DNA from: Viola odorata
Lineage: Eukaryota; Streptophyta; Magnoliopsida; Malpighiales; Violaceae
Reading direction: 5' to 3'
NCBI GenBank assembly: GCA_963691705.1
Contig: OY829541.1
Coordinates: 51,790,377 to 51,854,376, forward strand
DNA length: 64,000 nucleotides
Shown here: piece by piece, positions 11,543-24,484 of the stretch
Numbering within the stretch: position 1 is the first letter of the stretch
How the letters are laid out: each line of letters begins with the position of its first letter
The notes under the pieces: generated by a model
Database searches by the model: none
The model's input: only the letters and a program-made list of their open reading frames with translations
Told to the model about the DNA's origin: nothing
Position numbers and translations under genes: made by a program

Positions 11543-12791
11543 TGATCGCGTGTCGAGCACGTCAAATATAAGTGTATAATAGATATGAAAAAAGGGTAGA
11601 AATACAACTTATCACTTGTCCACAAGGAACTTGCAGATGGTGGTAAGAGGATCGGCCACAGAGACTTCGGGGGATTTATAGTTCTTGGTTGACTTCCTCG
11701 TCACTGAGTGTGGTTGGCTGGTTCTGAAAATTAAAAAGAAAATAAAAGTAATTAAATAGTTCAAAACAGTCTTGGTCAAAGGTTTGGCCAAGACAGGAGG
11801 TCAAGATTGAAAACAGTAAAAAGAAGGTTCCCGGTAAGAGCATGAACAGGCTATGTTCTTATGATTCGATCACTGAATCAATGGTGTTCATCTCGATATC
11901 TGCAGTGCTGCTGTGGATAAGACAACACCCAACTCAAGTTTACCCTCGGTTTTCAATCGGGTCTGAGTTGTATTATTCATTTAACTGGGTCTCCCAAGAT
12001 AAAATCTAAATTGTCAGTTCTAAACTTAAACAAGGAAGTAAAGAAACCAGAAAATAAATAATTACAAAAATAGAGATTATTAAGAGTAATTAGATCTCAC
12101 GAAATATAAGAAACATAGCCCTCAAGCTCTTACCAAGAATGGTGATTAGCTAGATGTACTCATGAATGAATTATAAAAATACTTGCTTGCATAAATAAAA
12201 TAAATCTGTGGATTCAAAGAATTAAATCCAGGAGCAAAGTATAAAGGGCGGAAGAGAGGAGAAGAAGCGAGAGGAGAGAGTGTGTGTAGAGATCTGAACA
12301 GAGGAGGAACAATCTTTGGCTAAATACAAGCTAAAACTCCTCCGTCCTTCTCCAACTCAAACTCCTAGAAAATCTCTAAAGATAATTAATCCTGATTTGT
12401 TTTGAATAAAAATAGAAATTTAAAATATACAAAGATAGAAGGAGATCCTTGATCAGATTCTTAAATTGATGTCGTCTTGATCCTTCTCTTTCTCGCTGGA
12501 CAGCTGTGATTTGCCAGCTCGCAAGGCCCAAGCGGAAAGCAGCCCAAGTGGTTGCCAACGTTGCTGCTCAAAATTTCTCTTTCGCGGATGAGTCTTGGCC
12601 GCAAGCTTGGCCAAGCTCTAGGCCAAGACTGCTTGGAAATCAACTTCAATGCTCCCAGATCAGAATCTTCTAATAATTACCTCCAGACCAGAACTGGTAA
12701 AAGCATGGGAAATTAAAGGGAAATCAGTAGTTTTACTGCCCAAATAACAAGTAAATTGATAGTAAAAACATGATGAAATGCAATGTAATCA
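11543..12791 (-). repeat. 3' LTR of copy 1
   Basis: Matches the LTRs of copy 2 (26798 and 36557) and, more distantly, the solo LTR at 22486-23926. It starts TGATTACATTGC at 12791 on the minus strand and ends CGCGATCA at 11543. It contains a TTGGCC module at about 12592-12629. Confidence 0.9.
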
Positions 12792-14165
12792 AATAAATTC
12801 CCCACACTTAAACTATGCTTGCCCCTAAGCATACAGACTTAAAGACTCAAACAAAACAAAAGCACAACAAAAACAGAAAAGACACCAAGACCCCCAGAGT
12901 TCTCCTTTCGGCTGTTCATCCCTCCACTGAAATTACCAAGATACTTCCCTAACCGACCCAATGCTAGACTAACAAGGACAAATCAATACCCTAAACAATC
13001 CCCATCCAAATGGTATCAAGACATCCTGCTAGATTTATTTATAATGTATAGGGGACAAGACTCACCACAGATTTGAGTCCCACCGAAGTGTTATTCTATC
13101 CAAACGTGCCTAAAGACTAGTGCCATTTAAATCACTTATCAGCAGATATCTTTTTTTTTCTATGCCCTTGTATTTTTACAGACATATCGCGTGCCTTTTG
13201 CATTTTTACAGGCATCAAATATAGACAGAGCTTGTTCTTTTTGGGCACCCAGAACTTCCACCTTTGCTATATTCTGCTATGACATTCCAGCACTTTTTTA
13301 ATGTCTCACACTCAAACAGCTAGAATAGCACACTCAAATCAGACTTTGCAAGCCTCGACACCCTAATGATAGTTAAGGTTCTAGCTAGACGTCCTTTAGA
13401 CCATGTGGATAGTGTTTGTTTGGGTTACATTAGATAATATGCCCCTTAGGCATTGATCAGGTTACGTTCATTCACTTCCCTGTTACTAGAGCATTGTTTC
13501 ACCTAGACAAGTATCTACATGTATTTCAGTGGTTGACTAAACAGCCTAAGTTAAAAACTGGGGGCGGTGTACACTCATCAAGACAGATTCAAACAAGCAT
13601 AAAAAAGAAAAGAACAAAAAATCATGCAAAACAGCAGACTCAACCTAGATTGTCTTGGTCAAAAGCTTTGCCAAGACAAACTAAAAAAAAAATTATTCAC
13701 AAGAATACACAACAAAACACATATATACTCAAAAAGACTCACAGAAATACCCTCCCCACACTTAGAAGACACAATGTCCTCATTGTGTAAAAGAAAGATG
13801 GGAAAGAAAAGAAACGACCTGGGGGATGTTAGCTTGGAGAGGCATAGGTAGCTGCTGGAATGTTAGGATCTTGGCCTGATGTTTGGCCTAGATCCGCAAC
13901 TGGAGGGGTTGCTTGGCTGGTTCTAAAAAAATGTCTTGGCCAAGCCCCGCCGAAGCTGAATTTTTCCTCTGATTTGAATGCCTTCCTTGCGCTGCAGCAG
14001 CCCTGGAAATAAGAGAAAAGGACGAAAGGTGGGTCAACGAAAAACCTCTGAACTTATTTATTAAAAAAAAATAAAAAATAAATAGATGAAATAAAAAACA
14101 TGGGTTGCCTCCCATGAAGCGCTCTTATTTATTGTCTTGGGATCGACATTGCCATGGATTTCTTA

Positions 14166-16722
14166 TCAAGAAACTTTCCCAAATTCGCTCCATGTTCTAA
14201 GCTTGACAGGACTCTTGGGTGATATTCCTTGGACAACCCCTAAAGGTATAAATTTGAATGGGTCGGGAGGCTGTTCCAGCTCATAATTCCGTTGTCCCTG
14301 CATCACAAAAAGTGAGTTTTGGCTACTGTGGGCAGTAGGGAACATCTTGAGAAGATGGTCAGTCCACCAGTCCATGGCTTTGGGCGGGCTAGCTGGCAGA
14401 GATGAATCTTGGCCTACGGCTTGGCCAAGCTCGAGGCCAAGACTACTTTTAAGCTCAATTTCTGGTGCCTGCACACTTGAAGGTGGAAGGTTAGGATAAA
14501 CTTTTGGTAATTTATGGCTGTTATAAATATCAGTATTTGGTTCAAAATTTTCAAGATCAGAAACAATGTCTTGCAAACCATCATTAACCATAAATTTTTC
14601 TTCCTTCAATTTTTCATCAAAATCCCTTATGCTAAGATCACAATCAGGAGGGTTAGTTGCATTTGATTCATAACCCTTATCAGTATCATGTCCAAGGTTG
14701 TCCACAAAGTTGACACTATGCATTTTATTAGGATTTTTGTTGGCATCATGCATGTCAAACTTTATTGTTGTACCACAATATTCTAAGGTAATACGTCCAT
14801 GATACACATCAATTTTGGCTCTTGCTGTTCTTAGGAATGGCTTTCCTAAGAGTATATCTGTGGAGTTGGAAGGTAGGTCAGTGTTCATCTCCACAATATA
14901 AAAATCTACAGGATAAACAAAATCATTCACCTGTACCAATACATTTTTCACAATTCCTTTAGGGAGTATAACAGATCCGTCAGCAAGTTGAATTACTACC
15001 CTAGTTTCTTTCATGATACCAATGTTTAATTTTTTATACTCAGAAAAAGACATCACATTGATACCTGCTCCCAAGTCGCATAAAGCTTTTTCCACTTGTT
15101 GGTTACCTATTTTGCATGGAATTGTAAAAGTGCCTTGATCCTCGCATTTTTCTGGAAGTTTTACCTCTAGGATTGCAGATACATTCTGAGTCACGTTTAT
15201 TCTCCCTTCTCCTGCAAGTTTCTTCCTGCTGCTGCACAATTTTTTAAGGTATTTAGCATAACTAGGAACTTTAGCAATTAAATCAAGCATAGGAATATTG
15301 ATAGCAATTTTTCCAAAAATGTTCATAAATTCCTGTTGCATTTTCTCCCTTTTAGTCTTTGCAGGCCTAGGAGGGAAAGGAGGTGGAATTTCTATCTCTT
15401 CTTCTTGAGATACGACCTTCTTACCTGGCTTTGCCATGGGCTTAACCAAGACTGGTTCTTCCTTTGCTGTTTTTTCTGGAATGTTGAGTTTGGCCATGGG
15501 CTTGGCCAATATCGGTTCTGTTTGGATTTCCTCATCCTCCTCATCTTCTTCTTCATTGTCGGACTGCTTTATCACACTTCCACTTCTGAGATGCATAGCA
15601 CTCACATTGTGCATGGATAATCTGCCTTGGTCAGGCTGCTGTTTTTGTGACAATTGAGCGATTTGTTTCTGCATCTCTACTAGGCTGGACTGAGTTGCCA
15701 TCATGAACTTTTGGAGAGTCTCTTCCATAGATGGACCAGCAATCTGTAAAGGTTGAGGGGCAGGCGGTAGCTGTGGCACAGGAGCTTGACCAGGAGCTTG
15801 GGCAAGACGTAGGCCAAGATTTTGTTGTGAAGGGTGCGACATAGAATGTTGAAAATTAATGGGGAATTGTTGCCCCTGGTTGTATCCGTATACTGCATTG
15901 ACCTGGACTGGATCACCTGGATGTTGTACCATGTAACAATTGTGGGTTGGGTGATCCTGTTGTTGGCATATTCCACAAACCATGGCTACCTGTTCTGGAA
16001 CTCCTGTTGGCTTTGTACCTATAATGTTAACAGAAATATTTTTAACCATGTCAGTTAATTCATTCAACCTTTGTTCAATATTAATAGCATTAAGAGTGGA
16101 AGGAATAGAGTTTTTTTCTAAAACGAGATTGTTTTGGCAATTATCTGCCATTGTTTGAAGCAACAGTTTGGCCCTTGTAACAGTTAGGTCCTGCAGCGCT
16201 CCACTAGCTGCTGCATCCACTTTTTCTTTGCTGCTCGGAAGCATCCCATCATAAAAATACTAGATCATCGTTTGATCTGCAACTACATGGGTGGGAAAAA
16301 CCTCTTGCAACTCACGAAACCTTTGGTGATATTCACTGAAACTCTCGTTGCTTCTTTGCAAAACAGCAGCCATGTTCTTCCTGGCTGTCCCTGCCTTTGT
16401 CGCATTCCAAAATTTGTTGAGGAATATATTAGACATCTCAGCCCACGTGTTGACGGTGTTGTGCGGCAAGCTGTAAAACCAATTTTGGGCTGCCCCTTCA
16501 AGAGAACATGGGAAAGCCTTCAGTTTTGCTCTTTGTATGTTCACTGCAGCAGGTTTCATGATATCACAATGAACGTGTAAATTCCTTAGATGCTTGAACG
16601 GATTTTCATTGGAATGACCATAGAATTTAGGGAGATTGACCACCATATTAGTTTTTATAGACCAATCATTCGCTACAGCTAGTAAGTTAATACAGGAAAA
16701 GGTTTCCTGTTCTACTGTCCTA
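14166..16722 (-). pseudogene. gag-protease ORF of LTR copy 1, 5'-deleted with one nonsense codon
   Basis: Two in-frame pieces (16722-16260 and 16244-14166) make one gag-protease reading frame interrupted by a single TAG at about 16260-16262, where copy 2 has a glutamine codon. It begins with a retrotransposon gag domain (EGAAQNWFY; WAEMS..FLNKFWN). A CCHC-type zinc knuckle (CGICQQQDHPTHNC), a Lys/Glu-rich linker and an aspartic protease core (CDLGAGINVMSFSE) follow. The protease motif is DLGA instead of the more usual D(T/S)GA, a variant I also associate with Athila/Tat-type Gypsy elements. The frame ends with an EFGKVS C terminus. The first 80 or so codons are lost in the deletion that joined the 5' LTR to gag. 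Confidence 0.88.
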
Positions 16723-17189
16723 TACAAGCTAAAACTCCTCTGTCCTTCTCCAACTCAAACTCCTAGAAAATATCTAAAGATAATTAATCCTGATTTGTTT
16801 TGAATAAAAATAGAAATTTAAAATATACAAAGATAAAAGGAGATCCATGATCGGATTCTTAAATTGATGTCGTCTTGATCCTTCTCTTTCTCGCTGGACA
16901 GCTGTGATTTGCCAGCTCGCAAGGCCCAAGCGGAAAGCGGCCCAAGTGGTTGCCAACGCTGCTGCTCAAAATTTCTCTTTCGCGGATGAGTCTTGGCCGC
17001 AAGCTTAGCCAAGCTCTAGGCCAAGACTGCCTGGAAATCAGCTTCAATGCTCCCAGATCAGAATCTTCTAATAATTACCTCCAGACCAGAACTGGTAAAA
17101 GCATGGAAAATTAAAGGGAAATCAGTAGTTTTACTGCCCAAATAACAAGTAAATGGATAGTAAAAATATGATGAAATGCAATGTAATCA
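16722..17189 (-). repeat. Truncated 5' LTR of copy 1
   Basis: Matches the first 470 bp of the 3' LTR of the same element (12325-12791). The join to gag at about 16722 removes about 0.8 kb of LTR plus the leader. Confidence 0.85.
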
Positions 17190-17194
17190 GGTAT

Positions 17195-18742
17195 ATGATT
17201 AAATGATGTGGAGGGGAGAGAAAGTGAATAACACCTTGAAAAACACACTGTTGTGAGAAGTGGGTGTTATTTGATAATTTGGTTGGGTGTTAAGCTGATG
17301 TGGCAGGAGAAAAAGTGAATAATACCCTAAATTTGACACCCACTGCTGTGGATAGTAGGGTGTGAAATTCTTGATACTTTCAATGAATATTTATCATTTT
17401 GAATAAATTATTTTAAGATCAATGTGTGCTTGTGTACTACTACTAAATAAAGTATTCTGCAAATTAGAACAAACAATTAAATAAAAAAATGTTATTGATT
17501 TAATAAAAAGTTAATTACCTTGCAGAATTCTCTAAGCAACATCCCATCTGTTACATTTATATGATGTGCAGTTTTTGGAAGAAATATATGATGAATACTC
17601 TCTAGTCATCTGAATTGATAAATTAATTAATATAGAACAAACAATTAAATAATTTTTTTTATTAATTTAATAAAAAAATGATATTATTTGCAGAATACTT
17701 TTTTTAATAATTCCATGGCGTTATCATTGAGTAGGAGTAGCAATTAATCATTGTTTTGAGAAAGCTAATTAATCCTACCATGTAGCACCAATTAATTAAA
17801 GTTTTCCAAATATCAGTCAAAATGGATTCTCTAGTAAAGAATCCCAATTAAAATAATCATGACAGGTTGTACAGTTGGTTTCTACGGTGGTATTATTGTG
17901 CCTGAGAGAATGTAGGAAGTAGTATGGATAGTAGATATTAAAATATTATATTATATTTAAAAAGTGGGGCCATTTTCATATGAAAATAATATATTAGTTA
18001 GTAGATCATAATCCTAATAAAAGAACTGCTGAGTCTAGAAGGAGAGGTATAATTAATTAAGATGCCTATTCTAGATAAGTGGGAGAATTTGTAATTTGTG
18101 AATTATCGTAATATAACAAGCTTATAGTTTAGTGATTTTTTATATAATAAAATAAAAAAATATCATGCGTTTTAATTAAGTTTTTTTTTTACCAAATAAT
18201 TAGTAAAATTTAAAATTGAAGCCTCCTTTAGAAAAATTGCTCTTCCCGTCTGCCGCGCATATACGGGTCGTGCTTTGCGGAATTCATGTGGGTATATTTA
18301 TCAACACGAAGATTTTTGCTTGTGCAAAGAAGAACAGTTGATTAAAATAAAATAAAAACAAAAGCATATGACAAATGGGTACAAACTGGACTGGACTGGA
18401 CTTGGCTCTGGACTCGAGGTGATAGATGAAAGAAAGAAGCACATGGGTTGATCACGTGATCCGAATATTACATTGAAATAGAAACAGGAACAAACAACCC
18501 CTCCCTTCCCTACTCTTCAATCTTCACTCTTCACTCTTCAGTCCAGTATCTTGGAAACTATATCCTCACAATTAAATAGTGGTGGATATTTAAAAAAATT
18601 ATAAAATTCACTTTTATATTTATAGTAAAAATCACAATAAAATATTATATTTACATTATTTTCAGGGGTTTTTAAAATAATTTTATTGATTAATGAAACC
18701 GGATTGTAGTATTTATATTTATATATATATATATCAATATAC
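17195..18742. other. Intergenic AT-rich DNA
   Basis: 17200-17350 carries short inverted GTGTTATT / AATAACAC stretches and ends with a CTGCTGTGGATAGT motif resembling some MITE ends. No paired terminus is proven. The remainder shows nothing recognisable. Confidence 0.4.
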
Positions 18743-19192
18743 TAATTTATTGGGTTAAGTCATTTTTTGGCAGCTGCACTTGATTTGACCGACTCATTTG
18801 ACACCTCCTTTGGTCAAACGGTTTAAAAGGCACCTCCACTTGAACGAAATGACTCATTTGGCACCTGCTCGTAACACCGTCCATCCTCTCCCGTTAAACG
18901 CTGACGTGTCACGCCACGCGGCACGACACGTCATCAACATGCTGACGTGTCATGTCAGTAAATCCAACTCGAATCAAGGTATAAACGGGTCTAAAACGGG
19001 TCAAATATCCGTTTGAAGAAACATCAAATCCCATTCTTCATGCCAGCCAGCGTTGTTCATTTTCTTTTTTTCTTTTTAAATTTTTTAATCTTCCTATAAA
19101 TTACAGATGAAGAATCCATCACACCTGTCCATCCAAATCTCTCTCTCAGCCTCTTCCATTTCTTGTTCCCGAAAAAGTGTTCATTCATCATA

Positions 19193-19705
19193 GTTTTTGG
19201 AACCGGATCGGACAGCAAACCGAAAATGAAAATTTCATGGTTTGACCGGGTTCAACCGGAAAAAACCGAATTGAACCATTGGATCGTTTTGAACCGGATA
19301 CACATCGAGCCGTTCAATCTTAGATAATTTAACCAGATTGAACTGGATTGGACCGTTTGGTTTTTAAATTCTGATGGGCTGGCCTATCAAATTTTCAAAA
19401 AAAAAATAACCAAAACCAAAACGGCGCCGTTTTAGGTTGCTCATAAAATTTTCCATTTTTTATTTAAAAAAATATTAATAAAAAAATTTTAAAAATCAAA
19501 ACGGCGTCGTTTTGCGTAGAACCAGCCGGGTTGCTATCAAACCAACCGGTTCGCCGGTTGTCAAAAAACCGTCATGTTCAGACGGTTCAACCCGGTTCAC
19601 ATGCATTTCCGGTCCGATAGCTGAATCGGACCGGAAAGCTAAAAAAACCCGGTTGAATCGATCGGACCGGCCGGTCCGGTCCGGTTCCAAAAACACCGAT
19701 TTTAC
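19193..19705. repeat. Nested inverted-repeat unit rich in CCGGTTC
   Basis: Left end GTTTTTGGAACCGG and right end CCGGTTCCAAAAAC are complementary, with further paired AACCGG/CCGGTT blocks inside. I see no clear target duplication. Two palindromes, AAAACGGCGCCGTTTT (19418-19433) and AAAACGGCGTCGTTTT (19498-19513), lie in the loop. Confidence 0.6.
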
Positions 19706-20619
19706 CTAATCCTTATCCTTATCCTCTCACTTTTTTTCCACAGCCGCACAAACCATTTTTTTTCATTTTAAAAAATATCCCATCGTCTCACTTTTGTATT
19801 TCATTTCCAAATATGAGTGGGTTTCTCATCCATGTATTTTATAATGAATGGCAGAATACTTGAGTTACAGCAGTGGAATCGAAGATTTAGATCTGGATTT
19901 AGATCCAGATTTAGATCTGATAAACTATGGGAAGATCGGGTTCATATTTTGATCTAGATCTACTAAACCATGGAGGAGGAGGTGGTGGTGGTGGTGGTGG
20001 CCGGCTGAGAGGGAGGAGAGGTAGGACAGATGAAGAAAGACGAGGGAGTGATGATGGTGGCAGTGGCATGGAGGGGGCGGAGGAGACAATGGTGGTGGGA
20101 TGAGCGTCGATCTGGGTGGTGGGCCTCGAGAAGGAGAGATTGGATAGGGGTCTTGCTAATGCAGAGTGGATGAGAATTTTCCCTTTGGCAGTTGTTGTAC
20201 ATGAAGCTTCGGTTGGCTCAAATCATATTTCGTTACTCACAAAAAATGGCTGGTGATATTCCGAGGGTCCATATAGATTTTCGCTTTGAAGCGAACTGGA
20301 TAAGAGAGGCGGGCTGTGAAGAGGCGATTAGTTATGCCTGCGGAGTTGATAATTTAGGTTCACACATGTTTAAGATGAAAAAAATCCATGACTGATTTAT
20401 CTGGGCTGATTGTGAATTATTTCAAATATGTCTTCCATTCTAACGGGAACACCATCACTGATGTGTCTTTAGAAGGGCTGGTTCCATTATTTCAACTCAG
20501 GAGATGGTTATGGTGTTGAGAAAAAGATGGAGAGAAGGGAGAGACGTAGAAGATGAAGTGAAGAAATAAAAAAGAGAAATTGCAAACATTAATTAGTGTT
20601 GAAATCCTAATTAATTATA

Positions 20620-20657
20620 ATTGAAATTGAAATTGAAATTGAAATTGAAATTGAAAA
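20620..20657. repeat. (GAAATT)n microsatellite
   Basis: About six tandem hexamers of GAAATT inside the MULE-like element. Confidence 0.9.
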
Positions 20658-21084
20658 CTCTAATTAATTAATCAGAAAGAAAGAAAGAGAGAAAAATGAG
20701 AATTATCGTTCAAGATGAAGGCAAGGGAGCGAGGGAGTCGGATATTTGACCCGTTTTAGACTCGTTTACACTTCGATTCGGGTTGGATTGGCTGACGTGT
20801 CATGACACGTCAGTATATTGATGACATGTCATGCTACGTGGCGTGACACGTCAACGTTTAACGGGTAGGACGGACGACGTCAAGGACAGGTGCAAAATGA
20901 ATCATTTCTTTCAAGTGCAGGTGCCTTTTAAACCGTTTGACCAAAGGAGGTGCCAAATGAGTCAGTCAAATCAAGTGCAGGTGAAAAAAATGACTTAACC
21001 CTAATTTATTCTCAGTTATCACTAAATCAAGAGAAAGTTAATCTTTTAACATATTTAACCCCACTGAAATTGATTAAACAATGG

Positions 21085-22165
21085 CAAAAAGACATAAATG
21101 ACCCCTAAACTTTAATTAAATGATTAATGTGGCCCCTAAACTATTTTTTTGTTTAATTACAACCCTGCGAATCGAGCGTTTTGACAAAATACAACCCTAC
21201 CGTCACAGAAATCTGATGTGGCGACGTTATCTTCCACGTCATACATGTTTCACATGCCACGTCGTCGATCCACGTCAGAATCTTGCCACGTCATCGAGCC
21301 ATGTCAGAAAATTAATATAATTAATTTAAAAAATTCAAAAAATTAATATAATTAATTTAAAAAAAATCAGAAATTAATATAATTAATTTAAAAAATCAGG
21401 AAATTAATATAATTAATTTCAAAAATCCAGAAATTTAATATAATTAATTTCAAAAATTCTGAAAATAAATATAATTAATTTAAAAAATCCAAAAAATTAA
21501 TATAATTAATTTAAATAATCCATAAAATTAATATAATTAATTAAAAAAATCAGAAAATTAATATAATTAATTTAAAAATTCAGAAAATTAATCTAATTAA
21601 TTTAAAAAATTCAGAAAAATAATTTAATTAATTATAAAATTTAAAAATATAATGTAATTAATTTCAAAAATGGAGAAAATTAATATAATCCCTCTCCAAT
21701 TAAATCCAAATCCCATCTCTGCAAAATAAATTCTGCCAAATCCGATCCAAACCCAAATCCATTTCCTTGCTCCGATCCACATCCAACACCATCAACCAGC
21801 CGGACCAATCCACCCATCACCACTGCTAAACCCGATCCTTCACCGCCGGCCAGCCAAATCCACAAAACCCAAATCAAGCCGCTCCAACCATCAATCACCA
21901 CAGGCTCCCACCACAGCAACTACCACATCAGTCAACCCGCTCCAACCATCAATACCACAATGAACCGGTAATTGGAGCTAATTTTTTAAATTAATTATAT
22001 TAATTTTCTGGATTTTTTAAATTAATTATATTAATTTTCTGAATTTTTAAATTAATTTTATTAATTTTATGAAATTTTTAAATTAATTTTATTAATTTTA
22101 TGAAAATTTTAAATTAATTATATTAATTTTCTAGATTAATTATATTAATTTTCTTGAATTTGTTG
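21085..22165. repeat. One-ended TIR-like unit with inverted AT-rich tandem arrays
   Basis: The left part (21085-21300) has a gene-free, GC-richer terminus ('gacccctaaact', with several CCACGTC motifs) like a MULE TIR. No inverted partner is found on the right. 21304-21690 is a tandem array of about 28-bp units containing 'ttaatataattaattt'. 21965-22160 is the same unit in inverse orientation. Between them lies 280 bp of C-rich sequence (21690-21970) that I cannot assign. Confidence 0.6.
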
Positions 22166-22480
22166 TCGTTTGGTTGTTAAACACATTATTTTGGTGTTTA
22201 TTTTTAAAAGTAATGTTTTTATTTACCAATTTATAAATAATAGCCTAATATTGATAACTATATTTTAGTATGATAAATATTTACATTTAATGATACAAAA
22301 CATATAAAAAATTAAAATGACTAAATATTAATAAATAATAAGTATTAATACATTTCAATGTAATGAATACGTTTAACAAATATGTAGTACACGCCAAGAA
22401 GTATCGAGTAAGTATAAATATTAAAGTATCGAATATGACTTACGAGCCTAACATATACACATGAAGAATTTTCAAGTATA
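22165..22480. other. AT-rich intergenic DNA
   Basis: No feature recognised up to the solo LTR. Confidence 0.5.
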
Positions 22481-22485
22481 ATCGT

Positions 22486-23926
22486 TGATTGCCTGTTGTT
22501 AGCATAAAAAATAATTGTAAATGGGTGTGGAAATAGGTAGAAAAAGTTACAACTTAACACTGTCCGCAAGGACTTACAGATTGTGGTAAGAGGATCGTCC
22601 TTTGAGACCTCTAGGATTTCGTAGCTTTGAATTGACTTCCCCGTCACTGGAATTGGGTTGATTGTTTTTGCAATTAAAAGTAACTAAAGTAGAGATTGAC
22701 AGTTAAAAGAAGTTTTGGGCAAGATTGAGTCTTGGCCTAGATTGGTTGTTAGAACTTAGAACTTAGATTCAGAAGAGAGAAATTCCTGGCAAGGGCGAGT
22801 TCGTTAGATTTTACCCGCATACTTCGATCATTGACTCAAGGGTATTTAACCTCTCTTTTCATAATACTGCTATAGATTGGGAGGTATTCCTTTCCAATCC
22901 TACTTTCCTCTTTTGAGATCACTCGGCGGGAACTCCCTCTCCTCATGATCCTAATCAGCGGACACCTTGCTGACTAAAGGATTTATCCGCCTGATTGCTG
23001 ACTTGAGTTGCATGCGCTTCTACAATGGAACAGGAAAAACAGTATTTAATCAAGCTACCCCTCTATCGGGGTCCTAGAGTGTCAACCTGGTCTGAATTAT
23101 ATCCTCCAACACTTACTAACTTCAGCGAAGTCTGCCTACTTGGCCTCTCTAGTTTCGATTCGTCCCCTAGGAGGTTGGCTGCAAGCTAGCTACTAACCTA
23201 AGAGTGATCAGGTCTTAGGTTTAGTAGGAACGGATTTGTTGAAATAAAGGTTGGAGAGATTACAGAAGAAGTTGGTCTATGAAGCGTGTTTTGATCTCAC
23301 GAAGATGGGAATGACTCACTCGGCCCTTACCAAGAATGGATGATTTAGCTACTAGACATATTAATTAAAGAAGAAAATAAACAATTGATGAACATAAAAT
23401 TGAATTAAATCTGTGATTTTCAAAGTGAAGAATCACAAAGCAAGTTTTTTTTACAACCCAGAAGTAAGAAGAAGGAAGATGGAAGATGTCCGTGATCGGC
23501 AACCTTCCTTAGCCTTTAACCAAGGCTAAAGTCCCCGCCTTTCACGGTTCTTTCAAAATCCAAACTTATTAAAAGATAAAGATAGTAACTAAATTGTTCG
23601 AATTCAAAAATAAATAAAATAAAAGATAAATGATTGTTTGTTCAAATATAAAATCGGATCACTATTCGAGGGTCCTTCTTGCAAACGCCTCTGCCATCAA
23701 GACCGGCTCAAGTTGTCGTCCTCATCCAAAACGCGTCTCCCTCGACTCCATGGCCAGTCCGATTATCTGGTACACGCTCTAAGGCTGGCTTTTCCATCAG
23801 TTCCACCACTTCCACCACTTCCATGAATGTCTGCACAATAAGAGAAATTTGACACAGTTTAAACAGTTTCGCCCCTTAATTTGCCAGAATTAAGTGGTAA
23901 AAATAAGTAAAAATAATGACCAATCA
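22486..23926 (-). mobile_element. Solo LTR of the gag-only family
   Basis: A 1441-bp LTR on the minus strand, bounded by TG...CA and exact 5-bp duplications ATCGT (22481-22485 and 23927-23931). It is clearly related to the other LTRs: the 'cttgtggac'-like stretch near one end, 'ggtaagaggatcg', the Athila-like internal order and a similar length (1.44 against 1.47 kb). It is much more diverged, and the TTGGCC module is reduced to one weak copy near 22730. It probably arose by LTR-LTR recombination. Confidence 0.88.
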
Positions 23927-23931
23927 ATCGT

Positions 23932-24484
23932 GTTTCATAAGATGATAAGATTAGATTACTTACATTTAGAACTTCAAAATTATCATTGAACAATACAATA
24001 GTTAATTAATTATACTCATGTAATGCGCAATACATCAATACATTTTAAATTAATATCCTAAACTTCTAAACAATTGAGTCAAGTAAATAATGATATTGAA
24101 ATATAGATACCCTAAATCTAAATCATAAATGTCCATTAACCATTATGCAAATTTATTATTTTAGTTGTCGTCTAATTACTAATTATATTTTTTTATGACA
24201 ATTGACATGATTTTTTCTTACAACAATATAATTCTCTTTTTATTAAGTAAAATACTAAACAATAAACATATATTCACGATATACCTTAATAATTATGTAT
24301 CAAAGTAATGATTAATGGTAATATTACTAGCATATGCCATATTATTAATAATTAATAGTCTTAGTTTATACATATAGTTAACTGATAACATGGCTATTAC
24401 AATTTACAATAATATACTTTTTTCTATTTCTTAGTTCTTGCTACAGAGAAAATATTTTTTCCTCAATCCTCATAATAATTCTTA
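23932..24484. other. AT-rich intergenic DNA
   Basis: No supported feature. Confidence 0.5.

Larger units (their letters stand above)
11538..17194 (-). mobile_element. Gag-protease-only LTR retrotransposon, copy 1
   Basis: Element 11543-17189 on the minus strand with 5-bp duplications GGTAT at 11538-11542 and 17190-17194. Both LTR ends fit TG...CA: TGATTACATTGCATTT at the outer 5' end and CGCGATCA at the 3' end. The 3' LTR (11543-12791) is 1.25 kb. The 5' LTR keeps only its first 470 bp (about 16722-17189) and is fused directly to the gag ORF, so the rest of the LTR, the primer-binding site and the gag start have been deleted. There is no reverse transcriptase, RNase H or integrase between gag-protease and the 3' LTR, so the copy is non-autonomous. 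Confidence 0.92.
18752..21001. mobile_element. MULE-like element, 2.25 kb, TIRs about 250 bp, perfect 9-bp TSD
   Basis: The left end starts GGGTTAAGTCATTTTTT. The right end is its complement (AAAAAAATGACTTAACCC), and the two arms stay alignable for about 250 bp, including paired GACGTGTCA and AAACGGGTC/GACCCGTTT motifs. The exact 9-bp duplication TAATTTATT lies at 18743-18751 and 21002-21010. No transposase is visible. The interior carries a nested GGTTC-rich inverted repeat (19193-19705), a (GGT)n stretch at 19978-20000 and a (GAAATT)n tract. Confidence 0.9.

Noticed and set aside
15336..16058. Several plus-strand open frames in LTR copy 1
   Set aside because: They are antisense shadows of the gag-protease frame.
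10815..17351. An older MITE split by LTR copy 1 (ACCATCCACAAC at 10822, GTGGATAGT at 17340)
   Set aside because: The ends match over only about 15 bp with differences and no target duplication could be defined.
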